From assembly GCA_965262175.1 (NCBI GenBank), contig CBDHES010000002.1:2728001-2792000 (forward strand): a stretch of DNA of 64,000 nucleotides. Reading direction: 5' to 3'. Under the pieces are notes generated by a model that saw only the letters and a list, made by a program, of their open reading frames with translations, ran no database searches and had not been told where the DNA came from. This DNA comes from CADEDH01 sp965262175 (GTDB lineage: Bacteria > Actinomycetota > Acidimicrobiia > Acidimicrobiales > SZUA-35). Shown one piece after another: positions 1 through 7,499 of the stretch. A program made the position numbers and the translations under genes. Every line of letters starts with the position of its first letter. Positions within the stretch are counted from its first letter, which is position 1.

Positions 1-839
1 AACGCTGCTGCCAGGTCGTCCCTCGCCTCGGCCAGCGACGGCGTGTCCAGTGATTCTGAGATCGTCCTCGCGATGCCGAACCAGATCGACGGGGCTACGA
101 CGACATCGGCGGCATGGCCGGTCGGTGAACCACTGGCGTCCCCATCCCGGTCCGCCCCGTTCGTCATCGCCCCCTCGTCGGGGGCGAGGGCCGTCTCGAG
201 CAGCCCATCGATGACGTCGGGACCCATCAGCTGATCAAGCGGGCGGTCCCATCCCTGCTCGGTCCGGAACCGGTGGATCTGGTCGTGCAGGATCGGGTCG
301 ACCACTGACAGCGCCGTCATGATCAGGGCCTCGACCGCTCCGGCCTCGAACGAAGCAAGTGCCGTACTGGCCGCGCTGGCCTCCGCCACGAGCCGGGGCG
401 AGCTGGAGAGGTCGAGCAGTCTCGCTTCGGCGTCGCTGACGTGCTGGCGAAAGGCATCGAGGACGCGGTCCGAGACCATCTGCTGGAACGGCGAGGGCGC
501 CGGACGACCGCTGGGCGACGCACAAACCGCCCATTGTTCGAAGCCGGCGAACGCCCGGGCGGCGTAGGCCGCCCACTGCGACTGCTCCAGGGGCTCCGGC
601 TCATCGAAGACGACGCGGTGGATCGCCCCTTCTGCGCCATACCTAAACTCGAACGCGATCGCCTGCGCGAACGAAGGGCCGAGCGGCGATCCAGGACTGC
701 ACACGATGCGACTCTGGGGAGGACCGGTCGGCGGACCGGTTCGACGAGGACGGGTTCGCGGACGACCCGGCAGACGATCGGCTGGTAGCCCAGGCCTTGT
801 CCTGCGGTTCGGGTGTCGGCGATGCCTCCGATTCGGCAT
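1..839 (-). CDS. Hypothetical protein, 3' end beyond the window
   Basis: An open leftward frame of about 279 codons begins at an ATG (837-839) preceded by a strong AGGAGG ribosome binding site and runs off the window edge without a stop. The N-terminal 45 residues are rich in Arg and Pro (RRHRRHPNRRTRP) and may be disordered. From about residue 50 the sequence is ordinary globular, mostly predicted helix, with motifs such as FEFRYGAEGAIHRVVF and WAAYAARAFAGFEQW. I recognise no family and see no signal peptide or membrane segment. It is the third gene of a leftward group with the genes ending at 851 and 1633, with only 11 bases separating it from the one before, so cotranscription is likely. 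Function unknown. Confidence 0.7.
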   Translation of the reverse strand, partial: MPNRRHRRHPNRRTRPGLPADRLPGRPRTRPRRTGPPTGPPQSRIVCSPGSPLGPSFAQAIAFEFRYGAEGAIHRVVFDEPEPLEQSQWAAYAARAFAGFEQWAVCASPSGRPAPSPFQQMVSDRVLDAFRQHVSDAEARLLDLSSSPRLVAEASAASTALASFEAGAVEALIMTALSVVDPILHDQIHRFRTEQGWDRPLDQLMGPDVIDGLLETALAPDEGAMTNGADRDGDASGSPTGHAADVVVAPSIWFGIARTISESLDTPSLAEARDDLAAA

Positions 840-850
840 GGCTCGTCCTC

Positions 851-1612
851 CTAGGCTCGGGCGACGGCGAGCTCGTCGACGAGCTCCGACAGGGCGGTTT
901 CGAGGTCGAGCAGTGCGGCTCGGCGTTGCTCGGCGGCCTCAGCCGGGCCGCGAAGCGCAGCCAACATCACAGCGGTGGCGACCTGGGCTCTGGCTAGGGC
1001 CTGGCTCGGGCCCCCAACAGCGACCTCCAGCTCGGGTCGAAGGGCAGCGAGGTCATCGGAGACCTCGACCAGCGCAGCCTCGGTCGCCCGGTACTCCTGC
1101 CGGGCATCACCGGCGGTCGGCTGGCCTCGGAGCGTCTCGTCCCATCGCTGGTTGGCGGCCTGGGCCCGAGCGCCGATGTCTTCGACAGCCGCGATGAGCG
1201 GATCGGTCGATTCCGGGCCGTAGGTTCGCCATCCGAGCCACGCGAGGCCAGCCAGGAGGCAAAGGAGCAAGAGGGTCGGGGCCACGGGTCGGACCGGCCG
1301 AGCACCGGTTGCCACGGTTGCATGTTCGCCGTGGGGAGTTGACGCCGGGACCGGAGACGTGGAGCCCCAATCGGCCGGCGAGGGGGCGAGATTGGGGAGG
1401 CTCGCTCGGTCCAGGATCACACCCGCCGACGGTGGCGGGTTCGCCTCAGGCTGGGCTGGACTCGACGGCGGGGCCAGGGGGCTGCCCGGGTTCGGCCCTG
1501 CCCCGTCACCAGGCGCATGCGGTCGGTCCGGCTTCGGCCGCTGTTGCAGCTGCAAGCCCTCATCGACGAACTGCTTGAATCTCTTCTGGTTCCGCTCGAC
1601 GACATGGTTCAT
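851..1612 (-). CDS. Single-pass membrane protein of unknown function
   Basis: The 253-residue frame starts at an ATG (1610-1612) with AGGAG eight bases upstream; a longer open frame upstream lacks such a site and is rejected. The protein has three parts: a Pro-rich, probably disordered N-terminus of about 125 residues, one hydrophobic segment at about 127-148 (LLLLCLLAGLAWLGW), and an Ala/Glu-rich helical C-terminus that looks coiled-coil. This resembles a membrane-anchored helical sensor or scaffold, but no family is recognised. It lies 20 bases after the gene ending at 1633 and 11 bases before the gene starting at 839, so the three probably form one operon. Confidence 0.7.
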   Translation of the reverse strand: MNHVVERNQKRFKQFVDEGLQLQQRPKPDRPHAPGDGAGPNPGSPLAPPSSPAQPEANPPPSAGVILDRASLPNLAPSPADWGSTSPVPASTPHGEHATVATGARPVRPVAPTLLLLCLLAGLAWLGWRTYGPESTDPLIAAVEDIGARAQAANQRWDETLRGQPTAGDARQEYRATEAALVEVSDDLAALRPELEVAVGGPSQALARAQVATAVMLAALRGPAEAAEQRRAALLDLETALSELVDELAVARA

Positions 1613-1632
1613 GGCGATGACTCCTGCTGTGG

Positions 1633-2109
1633 TCAATGCCGGGTGGTCCGTTGTGAGGTGGGCGTGGGAAGAGCAGGAACGATGTGGTCTCGCGGGTTTC
1701 GGTGGCGCATCTGATACAGGAGCGTCACAGTCTCGAGCAGGAAGTCGTCCACCGCTCCCCCGCCACGCCCGGTCGAGCTCCGGGCCTCGATGAGCAGCTC
1801 GTTCTCCCCATTGACCAGGGTGCCTGGAGGCACGACGACGAACCCGGACTGCCAGGACACCGTTCGTGTCGGAGTCAGGGCGCCCTCCAGATCGACCCCG
1901 TTCAGCCGGATGACGTTGTGGGCGTAGGCCACGTCGAAGGCGCGAAAGGCCAGGATTCCGGGGGTCTCGTCGACGATGTTGCCACAGACGAATCCGTAGC
2001 TCGACGTCGGGCCGACAAACTCGACCTCCGACGCGACCGACCGAAAGAATCCGGCCTGGTTTCCGAAATGATGCCGCCCGGCGAAGATGACCGAGAGATT
2101 GGTGGACAT
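1633..2109 (-). CDS. Small beta-sandwich-like protein of unknown function
   Basis: A 158-residue protein starts at ATG 2107-2109 behind a GGAG motif. Alternating hydrophobic stretches, Gly/Asn turns and a pattern of the type NVIRLNG ... LVNGENELLIEARSS ... LLETVTLLYQ suggest an all-beta sandwich like galactose-binding or carbohydrate-binding modules, with a polar tail after residue 135. There is no signal peptide. It is the first gene of the leftward group and is divergent from the STAND ATPase at 2274; the two share an intergenic region containing a perfect palindrome. The fold assignment is inference from sequence pattern only. Confidence 0.65.
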   Translation of the reverse strand: MSTNLSVIFAGRHHFGNQAGFFRSVASEVEFVGPTSSYGFVCGNIVDETPGILAFRAFDVAYAHNVIRLNGVDLEGALTPTRTVSWQSGFVVVPPGTLVNGENELLIEARSSTGRGGGAVDDFLLETVTLLYQMRHRNPRDHIVPALPTPTSQRTTRH

Positions 2110-2175
2110 GAGTGCTTCTCCGTTCGATCGGACTGACCGGGCGTGACCGACTCGTCGTGCGCCATGGAGGCGTGA

Positions 2176-2204
2176 CTTCCTCGTTCACGATGTGAACGAG
2201 GAAG
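2176..2204. promoter_or_regulatory. Perfect 13-bp palindrome in divergent promoter region
   Basis: The arms CTTCCTCGTTCAC and GTGAACGAGGAAG are perfect reverse complements separated by GAT. The site sits between the leftward gene starting at 2109 and the rightward ATPase starting at 2274. A core TTCAC-N3-GTGAA would suit a dimeric regulator. There is no T-run and no gene ends here, so an operator is more likely than a terminator. Confidence 0.6.
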
Positions 2205-2273
2205 ATCTCAACGACTGGAACAGGTTTGCGGCGGCCAGTAGGGTGGGAACGCGTCGCCGTCGGAGGGAGGTTC

Positions 2274-5009
2274 ATGACTGCACGTGTGGTCAACCTCCCG
2301 ACCCAATGGACGTCGTTCATCGGCCGTTCCGCTGACGTCGCCGGTGTGCAGGAGCGGCTCGCTGAGTCGCGCTTGGTCACCTTGGTCGGCCCCGGAGGGG
2401 TAGGGAAGACCCGTCTCGCCATCGAGGCCGCTGCGACGACCAAGGAACGGTTCGCCGGCGGGATCTGGTTCGTCGAGCTGATGGACGCCGGCACCCAGAC
2501 CGAGGTCATCTCGACGATCTGGGCTGCGCTCGCCACGCCCGAGCTGAACACACCGCAGTCGCTGGCCGGTTTGGTCGAGCGGCTTCCGATCGACGATGCA
2601 CTGCTCGTGCTCGACAACTGCGAGCACCTCATCGAAGAGGTCGGCGAGATCGCCGTCACCCTGCTCTCCCACCTACCCAACCTGCGCATACTGACCACGT
2701 CGAGGGAACGACTCAGTTTGGACGGGGAGTTCCTCTGGCTCGTCGACAGCCTGGGCTTCCCCGGTGGCGATGACTCGTCGTGGTACCGATCACCGCTTCC
2801 GGAAGCGTTGGAACTGTTCCAGCAGCGAGGCAGGGCCGTCGACCCCGGGTTCGAGATCACGGAATCGAATGCGGCCGCCGTCGCTTCGATCTGCCGCCGG
2901 CTCGACGGTCTCCCACTCGCAATCGAGCTTGCAGCGGCCAGGCTCGGGCTCTTCAGCGCCGCTGCGATCGACGAGCGCCTCCGAGAAGCCCTCGAGTTCC
3001 TGGACTCACCGATGCGAAATCGTCCTCGGCGACATGCCAGCCTGCACGACGTCGCGGCCTGGAGCTATGCGCTCTTGTCGGATCTGGAGCAAGAGGTCTT
3101 CTCCCGCTTGGGAGTATTCTCCGGCGGCTTCGATCTGGCTTTTGCCCGCGTGGTCGCAGGACCGAGTCTACACCGCACCGACTTCGAGGCCGTCGTCGAG
3201 TCGCTGGTTGCGAAGTCGCTGGTGGCCAGACGCTCACGGGGAGGGCCTACCACCCGGCTTCGCCTTCTGGAGTCGCTGAAGGTGTTCAGCACGGAACAGC
3301 TCGTGCTCACCGACCGGTTGGAGGAGACGCGCCGAATCCATGCCGCCCGTTGTGCCGATCGCGCCGACGCGGCCGCCGATGAGCTGTGGAGCGCCGAGCA
3401 AGCCTCGGCCCTGGACGCCATGGAGCTCGATCACGACAACGTGCGGACTGCGTTGTCGTGGGCTATCGAGCGAGAGGACGCCGAACTGGCTCAGCGACTC
3501 TCCGGTGCCTTGTTCCGCTTCTGGGATCTCCGCGGCTACTACGACGAGGGCTACCGCTGGTGCCAGCGGGCATGCGCCCTCGACGGCCAGGTGAGCGCGC
3601 CGGTTGCGGTACGGGCGCTCAACGGTCTCGCTACACTGTCGGTCCTCACCGGCGAGGTCGCCGGGGCGATCCGGGCAAGTGAGGCCGCCATTGCACTGGC
3701 CGAGGAACACGGGGAGTACGCCGAGCTGGCTTACGCACAGCAGTTCCTCGGTCTCTGCTTCATCTATCTCGAAGATCTCGACCGAGCCGAGGAGGTACTT
3801 GGTCGGTCGATCTCCGCCGCCCGCCAGGCCGAGAGCCTGGTGCTGTCGGGATGGTCGTTGCTCTTCCTCGCCGCCGTTCACAACGAGCGCGAGGGCACGA
3901 CGTCCCTGGTTGAGCTCGTCGACGAAGCTGCCGAGTCTCTGGCGGAAGCCGACGAGTCCGAAGGACTCGGTTGGTGCCACTTGGCCCGAGGACACGTCGC
4001 CCTTCGCCTCGGCGACCCGCTGACCGCGGCGACAGAGCAACTGGCTGCGCTCGATCGGTTCTCCCGCCTCCGGGCGGCCTGGGGCAGCGCGACGGTCGGC
4101 ATCATGGTGAGCCGAATCCTGGCCGAGCTCGAGGAATGGGAGCGCTCGGTCCGCCTCCTCGGTGAGTCCGAGCGGTTGCGATCGGCGGTCGGGGCCACCC
4201 ACCTCCCGGTGTATGCCCGCTGGGTCGCCGAAGGCACCCAAACCGCAGTGGAAGCCATCGGGTCGAGCGCCGTCGATGAGATCCTCGAGCAGGCAAGCCG
4301 TCGGCCCGCGATCGAGATCTTCGACTCGATCGCCGACGAGCTCAACGTCGTTGTCGAAGAGCTGAGTGCCGCCCGGGAACCGCCGCGACCTTTGGCGGCC
4401 ACCACCCCCGAAGCACCGGTCGCCCGTCTGGAACGAAAGGGCGAACTGTGGACGGTGACGTTCGACGGGTCGGAGACCCACCTCCGTCACCTCGTCGGGT
4501 TGGCTCACATTGCGACACTCCTTGCCAACCCTGGCCGCCAGTTCGCTGCAGTCGAGCTCGCCGCGGCCCGATCCGAGGCTCGACGAATCAGACCGGAGGG
4601 ACAGTCGCTGCCCCCCGAGTCGTCGGGTCCGAGTGGCCATGCAGGTGAGCGGTTGGATGCCGAGGCGATCCGGTCCTACCGGGCCCGAGCCGAAGAGCTG
4701 CGCGACGAGATCGAGGAAGCCGAGGCCTGGACCGACTCCGAGCGGGTGGCCCAGGCCCGAGAAGAACTGGAGTGGCTTGTGCAACAACTCGGCTCGTCGG
4801 TCGGCTTGGGTGGCCGACCGCGCCGCGACGGATCGGATGCCGAGCGGGCACGAGTCAACGTGACGAAGGCGATCCGATCGGCCATTCGCAAGATCGACGG
4901 AGCCTCGCCAGCGCTCGGCCGGCATCTCGAGATCAGCGTCGCCACCGGAGCATTCTGCCGGTACCGACCCGATCCGAGCTCACCGATGACGTGGGTGGTC
5001 AGCGCATAG
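2274..5009 (+). CDS. STAND-type signalling ATPase (NB-ARC-like, TPR-like repeats)
   Basis: A 911-residue protein. The ATG at 2274 follows GGAGGGAGG; a 16-codon longer start has no comparable site. The N-terminus has a P-loop (GPGGVGKTRLA, about residues 36-46), a Walker B-like LLVLDNCEHL near 115, LTTSRERL near 143 and LPLAIELAAARL near 215, the order seen in the predicted-ATPase branch of STAND regulators (COG3903-like). Residues about 400-640 are helical and TPR-like. The C-terminus has a region near 730-760 (LRHLVGLAHIATLLANPGR) often found at the end of such ATPases, then a charged coiled coil and a basic helical tail. There is no BTAD or LuxR-type HTH that I can identify. The family uses nucleotide-driven oligomerisation for signalling or transcriptional control; the ligand here is unknown. 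Confidence 0.85.
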   Translation: MTARVVNLPTQWTSFIGRSADVAGVQERLAESRLVTLVGPGGVGKTRLAIEAAATTKERFAGGIWFVELMDAGTQTEVISTIWAALATPELNTPQSLAGLVERLPIDDALLVLDNCEHLIEEVGEIAVTLLSHLPNLRILTTSRERLSLDGEFLWLVDSLGFPGGDDSSWYRSPLPEALELFQQRGRAVDPGFEITESNAAAVASICRRLDGLPLAIELAAARLGLFSAAAIDERLREALEFLDSPMRNRPRRHASLHDVAAWSYALLSDLEQEVFSRLGVFSGGFDLAFARVVAGPSLHRTDFEAVVESLVAKSLVARRSRGGPTTRLRLLESLKVFSTEQLVLTDRLEETRRIHAARCADRADAAADELWSAEQASALDAMELDHDNVRTALSWAIEREDAELAQRLSGALFRFWDLRGYYDEGYRWCQRACALDGQVSAPVAVRALNGLATLSVLTGEVAGAIRASEAAIALAEEHGEYAELAYAQQFLGLCFIYLEDLDRAEEVLGRSISAARQAESLVLSGWSLLFLAAVHNEREGTTSLVELVDEAAESLAEADESEGLGWCHLARGHVALRLGDPLTAATEQLAALDRFSRLRAAWGSATVGIMVSRILAELEEWERSVRLLGESERLRSAVGATHLPVYARWVAEGTQTAVEAIGSSAVDEILEQASRRPAIEIFDSIADELNVVVEELSAAREPPRPLAATTPEAPVARLERKGELWTVTFDGSETHLRHLVGLAHIATLLANPGRQFAAVELAAARSEARRIRPEGQSLPPESSGPSGHAGERLDAEAIRSYRARAEELRDEIEEAEAWTDSERVAQAREELEWLVQQLGSSVGLGGRPRRDGSDAERARVNVTKAIRSAIRKIDGASPALGRHLEISVATGAFCRYRPDPSSPMTWVVSA

Positions 5010-5068
5010 CGCGTACAGCTTCAACCTCGACACCATCCGCCAGCCCGAGCCGCCGAGAGCTCCGAGCC

Positions 5069-5117
5069 CGTTAGACGAAGTTGAAACGACGCATCTGGAG
5101 CGGATGATCAGAAGACC
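5069..5117 (+). repeat. Left copy of a 49-bp inverted repeat
   Basis: This sequence, beginning CGTTAGACGAAGTT, matches the reverse complement of 6691-6739 at 43 of 49 positions, with one mismatch in the outer 30 bases. Both copies have the CGTTAGAC end outermost, like terminal inverted repeats of a mobile element or arms of an invertible segment. I find no convincing target-site duplication. The 3' end of the truncated kinase at 5108 lies inside this repeat. Confidence 0.65.
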
Positions 5118-5475
5118 CCGGCTACCGCGACGACCGAAGCGACAGCGTCGTCGAGCAGAAACGGTCCGTCGATGTCGAGCCGCTCCTGTAGCGATCCGCC
5201 GGTCATGTGCTCCAGCACCAGGTACGGGTAGTTGTCCGGGGTCGTGTACCCGCCCGGAACATGGTCACGATGTTGTCGTGAGCCGTGGTCTGGCCCATCG
5301 TCAGACACTCGCGATCAAAGCTCCGACGGCCCGCCTCGTCCACTGAGTCAAGAACCTTCACCGCCACCCGACGACCCGCAGCGGCTTCAAAAGCCGAGTA
5401 CACCTTCGCGAATCCACCCAGACCGATCCGCTTGTAGTCTTTCAAACCTGGAATCCCCAGATCGACCTCAGCCAC
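5108..5475 (-). pseudogene. Truncated, frameshifted Ser/Thr protein kinase remnant
   Basis: A GTG start at 5473-5475 behind GGGAGAG opens a frame whose N-terminus, VDLGIPGLKDYKRIGLGGFA, closely parallels the kinases at 8298 and 16133. It contains the Gly-rich loop and VAVKVL with the ATP-binding Lys. Near 5240-5260 the match changes frame and continues as YPYLVLEHMTGGSLQERL, then stops at 5108. The catalytic loop, DFG and the whole C-lobe are missing, so no kinase activity is possible. The truncation falls in the left inverted repeat, suggesting that a rearrangement removed the rest. It could still be expressed as a fragment, but I read it as a relic. Confidence 0.8.
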
Positions 5476-6083
5476 ACCGCTCTCCCATCGTGTACGAGGC
5501 TTTGCCACTGTAGCGCCGGCGTCGATCGGCCTGCCTCCACGAGCCCACGCCAAGCTGATATACCATTGAACGTCGATCGGCCCGCCGCACCGAGTCTGCG
5601 GTGCCCCTACGACCGGGCGGACGGGACCGTGGTGTAGCAGGTTGGCTGCCGACGGTTGGTTCCCGGGCATGTACCCGGCCCACCCGAGCCCACTCAAGGC
5701 GAGATCCGACAGCTCGACATCGGGACTTGCGGGGTGCGGAGAGATCCCGCTACTCCCGGTGGTGGCCGCCCTCGGCCCCGTGTGCCAGAAACGTGGCAGA
5801 TTCAGGGGGTCAACGCACTCGGCCGGTTTCGGGCTCGATTGGGCCGGAATCGAGTACCAGAACCCGTGCACAGAATCAAAGTCCCAGAACCTGGCCGTCC
5901 GACCGTTTCTGAGACTCCGGCGCTCAGAGGCCCCGCTCAGCAAGTGGTGACGTGGACAGCCGAGCGGGCGCCAGCGCCGCCTCACCAGTCAGGATCCTGC
6001 ATCGATCCTCGTCGCACCCCACGATCAGCGCTGACCACCCAACGCGTTGAGGATCCTGTACCGATCCTCGTCACGCCCCACCA
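5476..6083. other. No convincing gene; intergenic segment with short repeats
   Basis: About 600 bases upstream of the kinase remnant carry only short frames with shadow-like composition. The right third contains direct repeats listed separately. I see no tRNA, transposase fragment or clear terminator. It lies inside the segment bounded by the inverted repeats. Confidence 0.5.
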
Positions 6084-6085
6084 TT
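5991..6085. repeat. Two degenerate direct repeats with AGGATCCTG boxes
   Basis: A block starting AGGATCCTG at 5991 recurs at 6050; the two agree over about 34 bases with roughly five differences, including the shared stretch CGATCCTCGTC. A third AGGATCCTG is at 6093, inside the end of the adjacent 99-codon gene. The box is part of the palindrome CAGGATCCTG. Function is unknown; a tandem duplication of a gene end is possible. Confidence 0.5.
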
Positions 6086-6383
6086 AGGCATCAGGATCCT
6101 GAGGGAAGCCGTTGGGCCAGATGTCCAGAGCGATCACGAGCACGTCGTCATCGGCGCCGAGTAGAGCGAACAGGCTGAACGCTCCGACGCTCTGACCAGG
6201 CTCGACGATCAGGCGCCCGCCGGGCCACGGACCGACCTCAAGGTTCTCCACGACGCCAGGTCGAGCGAGCGCAGCTAGAGCGGCGGGCCAGTCGATCGAG
6301 GCGAACCGGGCCGCAGCTACAGGGTCCGGAAGCGCACGTGCGATGTCAGTTGCTACCTCGTCGAGCCAGCGGACTCGTCGCAC
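6084..6383 (-). CDS. Small protein, possible RelE/ParE-like toxin
   Basis: A 99-residue protein with a GTG start at 6381-6383 and GGAGG three bases upstream. The layout, an N-terminal helical stretch (WLDEVATDIARALPDPVAAARF), a central GG turn and a final hydrophobic strand (DDDVLVIALDIWP), vaguely recalls RelE/ParE-fold toxins, but catalytic residues cannot be verified. It overlaps the preceding 62-codon gene by 31 bases, as toxin genes often overlap antitoxin genes. It lies inside the inverted-repeat segment. The toxin call is inference; a plain hypothetical protein is the alternative. Confidence 0.45.
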   Translation of the reverse strand: MRRVRWLDEVATDIARALPDPVAAARFASIDWPAALAALARPGVVENLEVGPWPGGRLIVEPGQSVGAFSLFALLGADDDVLVIALDIWPNGFPQDPDA

Positions 6384-6541
6384 CCGCCTCCAGCCTCAAT
6401 TCGTTGCGCCAGCTCGGGGCCCAACCGATCCAGGTGTTGGCGGGTCGTTGCAGTGGTACGAGCTTGAGCGGCCGGCTGGTCAGCAACGATCGCATCGGCC
6501 AGGGCCTCGGGATCGACAGTGGTCGCAGAACGTTCACCCAT
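6353..6541 (-). CDS. Small protein, possible antitoxin partner
   Basis: A 62-residue, mostly helical and Ala-rich protein (DPEALADAIVADQPAAQART, then RQHLDRLGPELAQRIEAGGG) starts at ATG 6539-6541; the ribosome binding site is weak. It precedes and overlaps the 99-residue gene in another frame, the usual order and size for an antitoxin in a type II pair. No DNA-binding motif is clear. An alternative is that the two frames were one gene split by a frameshift near 6360-6380. Confidence 0.4.
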   Translation of the reverse strand: MGERSATTVDPEALADAIVADQPAAQARTTATTRQHLDRLGPELAQRIEAGGGCDESAGSTR

Positions 6542-6908
6542 CGAGTTCGATTCTAGTACGGCGACCTCGTCGATCGAGGGTCTGAACCGAAGCTGCCGTG
6601 GCCATGAGGCGGTAGTGGGATCGCATGATGATCAGAGCGTGAGGCCGGCGGTGGCGTTGCGATTCCACCAGCCGCTGGTGCGGTCATAGGGGTCAGCTGA
6701 TCGTCTGCGCCAGATGCGTCGTTTGAACTTCGTCTAACGAGCAGAGGGCCTGGGCGCTCCTAGTTGAGTCCGGTGTGTTGGTCAAGGGGTGTCGCGCCGG
6801 TATCGGCCTGATGGTGTTGTTTGCTTTGCTGCTTCTACGTCGGCGTGGACGAGTTACTCACCGGGAGTCTCGGAGCCGGCGGTCAACCAAGCGATGAGGA
6901 GTGAAGCA
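6542..6908. other. Intergenic region containing the right inverted repeat
   Basis: About 370 bases hold the right inverted repeat and a short leftward open stretch (6625-6730) that would encode a basic tail rich in Arg and Trp, ending at a TGA near 6640. It may be the end of a lost gene. The last 160 bases before the gene at 6909 should contain its promoter, but I cannot identify hexamers with confidence. Confidence 0.4.
6691..6739 (-). repeat. Right copy of a 49-bp inverted repeat
   Basis: The reverse complement of this stretch matches 5069-5117 at 43 of 49 positions, with the CGTTAGAC end outermost. Together the copies enclose 5118-6690, which holds most of the kinase remnant, direct repeats and the toxin/antitoxin-like pair. 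Confidence 0.65.
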
Positions 6909-7259
6909 GTGAGCAACATGTTCGTGGGTGCGCTGAAGGCGGTGAGCGAGACGATGCGGCCGTTCCAGCCGATCCTGGCCCCGATGTCGGTGGTCACCAA
7001 ACCGATTCGAGAGGTGACCTGCGCGGTCGTCTCCCCGGTCACCGATGCGGTGATCGACGGAGTCGGTGAGGTCGTCGGCGCGTCTCAGCAGTCCCGAGAC
7101 CGAGCCAAGGTCATGACCAACAGCGCGGTGAACATCGCAACCGGCGCCGTCCTGGTGGATGGCTTGACCGACCCCGACACCTGGGACTCGGCCGTCGACT
7201 TCGTCGTGGCCATGAATCAACCGGGGGCCGACGGTACCTACGCCTGGTCCCCGTCCTGA
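6909..7259 (+). CDS. Hypothetical small protein of the kinase/FHA module
   Basis: A 116-residue frame starts at GTG 6909 with GAGGAG seven bases upstream; an ATG at 6918 is an alternative, and a longer frame back to 6789 lacks a site. The protein has amphipathic stretches with Val/Ala-rich segments (CAVVSPVTDAVIDGVGEVVG) and no clear signal peptide, transmembrane helix or family motif. It is the first of four rightward genes ending with a kinase; the next gene begins 31 bases after its stop. A role connected to the FHA and kinase proteins is inferred only from position. Confidence 0.6.
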   Translation: MSNMFVGALKAVSETMRPFQPILAPMSVVTKPIREVTCAVVSPVTDAVIDGVGEVVGASQQSRDRAKVMTNSAVNIATGAVLVDGLTDPDTWDSAVDFVVAMNQPGADGTYAWSPS

Positions 7260-7290
7260 CAAGCCCATCTACCTGAAAGGAAAGACCACC

Positions 7291-7497
7291 ATGTTTGATC
7301 TCGATGCAATCCTCGAGGCCATCGACAGCGCCGTCGAGGCCTTCGACTCACCCGATGGCGGCGTCCGGTTTGGGGCGACGTTTGACGACGGGGCCCTGAC
7401 TGAAGACGATGTGATCGTCTCCGCTGCCGGTGACGGGTACGTGAGCCCGTCGGACTACTACAAGGGAGTGAACGGCATCCCGCCGGACCCGGAGTGA
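7291..7497 (+). CDS. Small acidic protein of unknown function
   Basis: A 68-residue, strongly acidic protein starts at ATG 7291 behind GAAAGGAAAG. It begins MFDLDAILEAIDSAVEAF and continues with many Asp/Gly residues, ending YYKGVNGIPPDPE. Its size, charge and position directly before an FHA-like gene (stop overlaps the next gene's earliest GTG) recall small peptides that act as partners or substrates of signalling proteins, but no family is recognised. Confidence 0.6.
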   Translation: MFDLDAILEAIDSAVEAFDSPDGGVRFGATFDDGALTEDDVIVSAAGDGYVSPSDYYKGVNGIPPDPE

Positions 7498-7499
7498 CG

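Noticed and set aside
5600..5660. tRNA-like stretch around GTGGTGTAGCAGGTTGGCTGCC
   Set aside because: No acceptor stem, T arm or anticodon arm can be folded; only a superficial resemblance to a D arm.
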